Shown here: piece after piece, positions 13,184 to 16,753 of the stretch
How positions within the stretch are numbered: position 1 is the stretch's first letter
Layout of the letters: each line of letters starts with the position of its first letter
Source: an uncultured Sutterella sp.
GTDB taxonomy: Bacteria > Pseudomonadota > Gammaproteobacteria > Burkholderiales > Burkholderiaceae_F
Direction: 5' to 3'
Length of the DNA stretch: 16,753 nucleotides
Assembly (NCBI GenBank): GCA_900770335.1
Contig: CAAGKD010000124.1
Location: 1 to 16,753, forward strand
Program-made: the position numbers and the translations under genes
Notes under the pieces: generated by a model
The model's database searches: none
Told to the model about the DNA's origin: nothing
Seen by the model: only the letters and a program-made list of their open reading frames with translations

Positions 13184-14371
13184 ATGCAGAGCGAGAACCC
13201 CCGGACCTCTGAAGCGGCCTGCCTCAAGCCGGCCCGAACGATCGACGTCGCCGCGGGCGCGGGCTACCGCGTCGAGATCACGCCGGGCCTGCTTTCGAAC
13301 ACCCCGGCGCTCGCCGAGCGCCTGGCAGCCCTCCTCGGCCTCGCGGACGGCCGCCGCGCCGTGATCGTCACGGACTCGAACGTCGCCCCCCTCTGGGCGG
13401 GGCGCGTCGAGGCCGCGCTCCGGGAGGTCGGCGGGCGCGCCCATGCGGGGACCGTCACGATTCCCGCCGGCGAGCCGAGCAAGACGCCCGCGACGCTCGT
13501 CTCGACCCTTGAGCGCATGGCCGCGCTCGAGCTCACGCGCCGCGACGCCGTGATCGCGCTCGGCGGCGGCGTCGTCGGGGACCTCGCGGGCCTCGCCGCG
13601 GCCCTCTACATGCGCGGCGTCGCGTGCCTGCAGATTCCGACGAGCCTCCTTGCGATGGTCGACTCGAGCGTGGGCGGCAAGACCGCCGTCGACCTCGAGG
13701 CGGGCAAGAACCTGATGGGCGCGTTCTCGCAGCCCCGGGGCGTGCTCATCGACCCCGAGGCGCTCTCAACCCTGCCCGCGCGGGAGGTCTCCTGCGGCTG
13801 GGGCGAGATCATCAAGTACGGAAGCCTCGACCCGGCGGTGGAGGCTCTCGTTGAGCGCGAGCTCGCCGCTCCGAAGGGGGCGGAGCGCGCGGAAGGCCCC
13901 GCCCCGCTGCCCTCCCTCGAGCTCATCGCCGAGTCGATCGACGTCAAGCGCCGCATCGTGAGCGAGGACGAGCGCGAGTCGGGCGTGCGGCGCCTGCTCA
14001 ACCTCGGCCACACCGTCGGCCACGCCGTCGAGACGGCCTCGAACTACGCGCTCTCGCACGGCGCCTGCGTCGGCATCGGCATGCGGATCCTCGTCAAGGC
14101 CCTCGTCGCCGGGGGGCGGCTCCCGCAGGCGCGCCTCGCCGAGCTCGACGGGCTCCTCGCCGCCGCGGACCTGCCGCGGGGCGTTCCGCCCGAGGTTCTC
14201 GCCGATCCGAGGGTCGACATGAGCCCGGAGGCGCTCGAGGCGATCGCGCGGCACGACAAGAAGTCTGCGGGCTCGGACGTGGCGCTCGTGCTCCCGGACG
14301 AAAATCACACGTCGCACGTCGAGCGCGTCTCCTGGGAGCGCCTCCTCGAGATGATCCGCATCGGCCTCTGA
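13184..14371 (+). CDS. aroB: 3-dehydroquinate synthase
   Basis: This NAD- and metal-dependent enzyme cyclises DAHP to 3-dehydroquinate, shikimate step two. It has 395 residues. Visible motifs are DSNV (NAD pocket), GEPSKT, ALGGGVVGDLAGLAAALYMRG (dinucleotide loop), 'IPTSLLAMVDSSVGGKTAVD', GKNLMGAF, 'SCGWGEIIKYG' (metal Glu), 'RRLLNLGHTVGHAVE' (metal His), 'SHGACVGIGM' (metal His) and HDKKSAG. I chose ATG 13184, with AGGA about 8 bases upstream in otherwise C/T-rich DNA. The frame is open back to 13007, overlapping the DAHP synthase end, but the extra residues are Arg/Pro-rich and unlike the family. An N-terminal segment of about 20 residues (MQSENPRTSEAACLKP) precedes the domain. An insertion 'APKGAERAEGPAPLPS' lies before the second half. 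Confidence 0.95.
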   Translation: MQSENPRTSEAACLKPARTIDVAAGAGYRVEITPGLLSNTPALAERLAALLGLADGRRAVIVTDSNVAPLWAGRVEAALREVGGRAHAGTVTIPAGEPSKTPATLVSTLERMAALELTRRDAVIALGGGVVGDLAGLAAALYMRGVACLQIPTSLLAMVDSSVGGKTAVDLEAGKNLMGAFSQPRGVLIDPEALSTLPAREVSCGWGEIIKYGSLDPAVEALVERELAAPKGAERAEGPAPLPSLELIAESIDVKRRIVSEDERESGVRRLLNLGHTVGHAVETASNYALSHGACVGIGMRILVKALVAGGRLPQARLAELDGLLAAADLPRGVPPEVLADPRVDMSPEALEAIARHDKKSAGSDVALVLPDENHTSHVERVSWERLLEMIRIGL

Positions 14372-14441
14372 AACTCTGAACCTCCGAGGCCCCGCGACCT
14401 ATCATTGCTTCGCCTCCCTCCTCTCCCGCTCCGCCCTCCTC

Positions 14442-15782
14442 ATGCAGCTTCTCATCACGCCCCGTCCGCTCTGCGGCGCCGTCGCCGCCATCCCGTCGAA
14501 GTCCTACGCACACCGGCTGCTCATCGCCGCGGCGCTTTCCACGCCCTGCGCCGAATCCCCGGACGGCGCTCGATTCGTAAAGTACTCCGAAGGCTCGGAG
14601 GACATCTCCGCGACCTGCCGCGCTCTGCGCGCGCTCGGCGCCCGCATCGAGGAGCTTCCCGGCGCGGGCGCGCGCGTGACGCCCATCGACCGCGCGCATC
14701 TTCCCGACCACCCGACGCTTGACTGCGGCGAGTCCGGCACGACCCTGCGCCACCTTCTTCCCATCGTCGCGGCGCTCGGGTGCGGCGCGGTCTTCACCGG
14801 GCGCGGCCGCCTGCCCAGGCGCCCGCTCGAGCCCCTCGCCGGCGAGCTCAAGCGCCTCGGCATTGAGCTCGAGAGTCTCGGCGCGGACATTCTGCCGCTC
14901 AGACTCTCCGGAAAGCTTTCGGCCTGCGACGCGGCGCTTCCCGGAAACGTCTCCTCGCAGTTCATCGGGGGGCTCCTGATCGCCCTCACGCTCACCCCCG
15001 GGACAAGCGCGTTCGCGGTGACCGAGCGCCTCGAGTCCGCGTCCTACGTGCGGATGACGCTCGAGGTGCTCGAGGCCTGCGGGGCCGCGCCCGAGGAATC
15101 CCTGACCCAGGAGGGGCTCCCGCTCTGGCGCATCACGGGCCGCAGCCGGCTCAACGCGCCCGCGGAGCTCGCCGTCGAGGGCGACTGGTCCAACGCCGCG
15201 TTCTGGCTCTGCGCCGGAGCGCTCTCGGATAACGGCGGCGTCACCGTGACGGGGCTCAATCCGAAGTCCCTGCAAGGCGACCGCGCGGCGCTCGACATCC
15301 TGCGCGAGCTCGGCGCGAGCGTGACCGTCGACGCGGCGGGCGTTCATGTCCGCCCGGGCGAGGGCGGGCTCGCCGGCGCGACCATCGACGTCTCGCAGAT
15401 CCCCGACGCCCTGCCGATCCTCGCCGTCACGGCCGCCGCCGCATCGGGCGTCACGCGCTTCACGAACGCCGCGCGGCTCAGGATCAAGGAGAGCGACCGG
15501 CTCGCAACCACCTCGCGCCTGCTCTCGGCCATGAGCGTCAAAAACGAGGAGCTCCCCGACGGGCTCGTCGTCCATGGCCTCGGCGACCCGAGGAAGCTCT
15601 CCGGAAAGCTCCCGGCGCGCGTTGACGGCGCGAACGACCACCGCATCGTGATGGCCGCGGCCGTCGCCGGCGCGGCCGGAGCGCGCCCGATGACGATCGA
15701 CGGGGGCGAGGCCTTCGCGAAGTCCTACCCCGAGTTCCCGCGCGACTTCCGCGCGCTCGGCGGGCTCATCGAGAGCAAGTGA
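14442..15782 (+). CDS. aroA: 3-phosphoshikimate 1-carboxyvinyltransferase (EPSP synthase)
   Basis: This enzyme transfers the enolpyruvyl group of PEP to shikimate 3-phosphate. It has 446 residues. Motifs are IPSKSYAHR (Lys20, Arg25), 'LDCGESGTTLRHLLPI' (PEP-site loop), 'RPLEPLAGELKRLG', 'LPGNVSSQFIGGLLIAL', 'VEGDWSNAAFWL', 'DVSQIPDALPILAV' (catalytic Asp), 'LRIKESDR' and 'GANDHRIVMA'. The PEP loop reads GESGTTLR, the form seen in Clostridia, instead of the GNAGTA(M/F)R typical of Proteobacteria. The ATG is 70 bases after aroB. The preceding 40 bases are nearly all pyrimidine-rich, with no Shine-Dalgarno site, yet the start is fixed by homology. The PEP loop type may affect glyphosate sensitivity, but that cannot be judged from sequence alone. 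Confidence 0.95.
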   Translation: MQLLITPRPLCGAVAAIPSKSYAHRLLIAAALSTPCAESPDGARFVKYSEGSEDISATCRALRALGARIEELPGAGARVTPIDRAHLPDHPTLDCGESGTTLRHLLPIVAALGCGAVFTGRGRLPRRPLEPLAGELKRLGIELESLGADILPLRLSGKLSACDAALPGNVSSQFIGGLLIALTLTPGTSAFAVTERLESASYVRMTLEVLEACGAAPEESLTQEGLPLWRITGRSRLNAPAELAVEGDWSNAAFWLCAGALSDNGGVTVTGLNPKSLQGDRAALDILRELGASVTVDAAGVHVRPGEGGLAGATIDVSQIPDALPILAVTAAAASGVTRFTNAARLRIKESDRLATTSRLLSAMSVKNEELPDGLVVHGLGDPRKLSGKLPARVDGANDHRIVMAAAVAGAAGARPMTIDGGEAFAKSYPEFPRDFRALGGLIESK

Positions 15783-15820
15783 CGATCCCCGGCGCTCCCT
15801 GACGGTCCCGGAACAGCCCC

Positions 15821-15847
15821 GGCGCATGAGGCGCATGAGGCGCCTGA
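15821..15847 (+). repeat. Three 9-base tandem repeats between aroA and aroC
   Basis: GGCGCATGA, GGCGCATGA and GGCGCCTGA are contiguous in the 87-base gap. They contain out-of-frame ATGA motifs. No function is apparent. Confidence 0.6.
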
Positions 15848-15869
15848 AACACTCCTCCCCTCACAGATC

Positions 15870-16753
15870 ATGAACACCACCTTCGGCGAAAATCTCCGCA
15901 CGACCGTCTTCGGACAGTCCCACTCCGACGCGATCGGCTGCACGATCGAGGGCCTCCCGGCGGGCGAGGCGATCGACCTCGAGGCGCTCGCGGCCTTCAT
16001 GGCCCGGCGCGCTCCGGGGGGGCGCCTCTCCACGCAGCGCAGGGAGCCCGACGCCCCGGAGATCCTCTGCGGGCTCGTGAACGGCGTCACCTGCGGCGCG
16101 CCCCTCGCCGCGGTCATCCGCAACACCAACCAGCGCTCGCAGGACTACCGCGCGATCGCCGACCTCCCGCGCCCCTCGCACGGAGACCTGCCCGCGCAGG
16201 TGCGCTGGCAGGGGCATCAGGACGTCCGCGGCGGCGGGAACTTCTCCGGGCGCCTCACCGCCCCCATGACGATCGCGGGCGGCATCGCCCTGCAGATCCT
16301 CGCGCGCCGGGGCGTGCGCGTCGCGGCGCACCTGCTTTCCGTGGGCAAGGTTCAGGACCGCCCGATGAACCCCATGGGCGAGAGCGAGGAGGCCCTCGCC
16401 GCCCGGCTCTCGGGCGAGCTCACCGCGCTCGTCCCGGCTGCGGGCGAGGCGATGGCGACCGAGATCGAGCGCGCCCGCAAGGCGGGCGACAGCGTCGGAG
16501 CGGTGATCGAATGCATGATCGAGGGGCTGCCCTGCGGGCTCGGCGGGCCGCTTTTCGAGGGCTTTGACGGCAAGCTCGCCTTCGGCCTTTTCGGCATCCC
16601 CGGCGTCAAGGGCGTGGAGTTCGGGCGGGGCTTTGAAGCCGCGCGGATCCGAGGGAGCGAAAACAACGACCCCTGGGAGGCCTGCGGCGAAGCCCCGGGC
16701 GCGCGGCCCCTCACGAACAACGCGGGCGGCGTCGCCGGCGGCATCACGACGGC
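15870..16753 (+). CDS. aroC: Chorismate synthase, 5' part (3' end outside window)
   Basis: This FMN-dependent enzyme makes chorismate from EPSP, the last common aromatic step. The frame is open from ATG 15870 to the window end (294 complete codons). Motifs are 'FGQSHSDAIGC' (catalytic His18), 'RRAPGGRLSTQRREPD', 'NTNQRSQDYRA', 'RPSHGD' (second catalytic His104), 'GGGNFSGRLTAP', 'RGSENND' and 'NNAGGVAGGIT'. The 'FSGRLTAP' and 'IEGLPCGLGGPLF' forms are of the clostridial subtype. Two signature positions differ from the norm: FGESH is FGQSH, and RPGHAD is RPSHGD. Both catalytic histidines remain, so the enzyme is probably active. No Shine-Dalgarno site precedes it (local sequence is C/T-rich). 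It lies 87 bases after aroA, in the same operon. Confidence 0.94.
   Translation, partial: MNTTFGENLRTTVFGQSHSDAIGCTIEGLPAGEAIDLEALAAFMARRAPGGRLSTQRREPDAPEILCGLVNGVTCGAPLAAVIRNTNQRSQDYRAIADLPRPSHGDLPAQVRWQGHQDVRGGGNFSGRLTAPMTIAGGIALQILARRGVRVAAHLLSVGKVQDRPMNPMGESEEALAARLSGELTALVPAAGEAMATEIERARKAGDSVGAVIECMIEGLPCGLGGPLFEGFDGKLAFGLFGIPGVKGVEFGRGFEAARIRGSENNDPWEACGEAPGARPLTNNAGGVAGGITT

Noticed and set aside
11824..13227. Minus-strand open frame of 467 codons
   Set aside because: It is antisense to DAHP synthase; composition is typical of shadow frames and it crosses the attenuator terminator.
14094..15836. Minus-strand open frame of 580 codons
   Set aside because: It is antisense to aroB and aroA, both with full motif sets.

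Overview
The window is GC-rich DNA from a Gram-negative bacterium. It most likely comes from the order Burkholderiales, and the gut-associated Sutterella group is my best guess. The main pointer is a 16-strand-type porin (842-1996, minus) whose mature start DVTLYGAVDTG, Ala-X-Ala signal peptide and C-terminal Phe are typical of betaproteobacterial porins. The taxonomic call is inference from family resemblance, not a database match.

Layout. 1-645: the 3' part of a LysR-type regulator, ending at a strong hairpin terminator. 842-4623: minus-strand genes for the porin, an unrecognised 169-residue protein, a flavin reductase-like protein and a second LysR-type regulator. 4883-11472: an arginine-biosynthesis block. 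argA (short GNAT-type acetylglutamate synthase) and argD (acetylornithine aminotransferase with a long repetitive tail) lie on minus. argC and argB also lie on minus and end at their own terminator. argE is divergent on plus. Together these cover glutamate to ornithine by the linear, deacetylase route. 11709-16753: a shikimate block on plus, with DAHP synthase (aroF type), aroB, aroA and the 5' part of aroC.

The most interesting element lies in the 537-base gap between argE and DAHP synthase. It holds a 23-codon leader ORF (11709-11780) in which seven of ten consecutive codons are Phe, Tyr or Trp (core SFYYAFWRFTF). The leader overlaps a 1:2 stem-loop (11743-11777) and is followed by a near-ideal intrinsic terminator (11811-11843). 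A candidate alternative pairing links region 2 to the terminator loop. This is the architecture of ribosome-mediated transcription attenuation and would make the shikimate operon respond to charging of all three aromatic tRNAs. The enzyme just downstream also carries the N-terminal ferredoxin-like domain used for aromatic feedback inhibition in its family, so flux entry may be controlled twice.

Other points of interest. The ArgD tail is about 175 residues, rich in Ala, Pro and Lys, and contains 13-residue tandem repeats. The argE/argCB layout and protein sequences resemble enterobacteria, while the shikimate enzymes and their order resemble Clostridia. Several aro genes have pyrimidine-rich leaders without a Shine-Dalgarno sequence, whereas most arg genes have good ones. 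A perfect TATAAT abuts a terminator stem near 2950.
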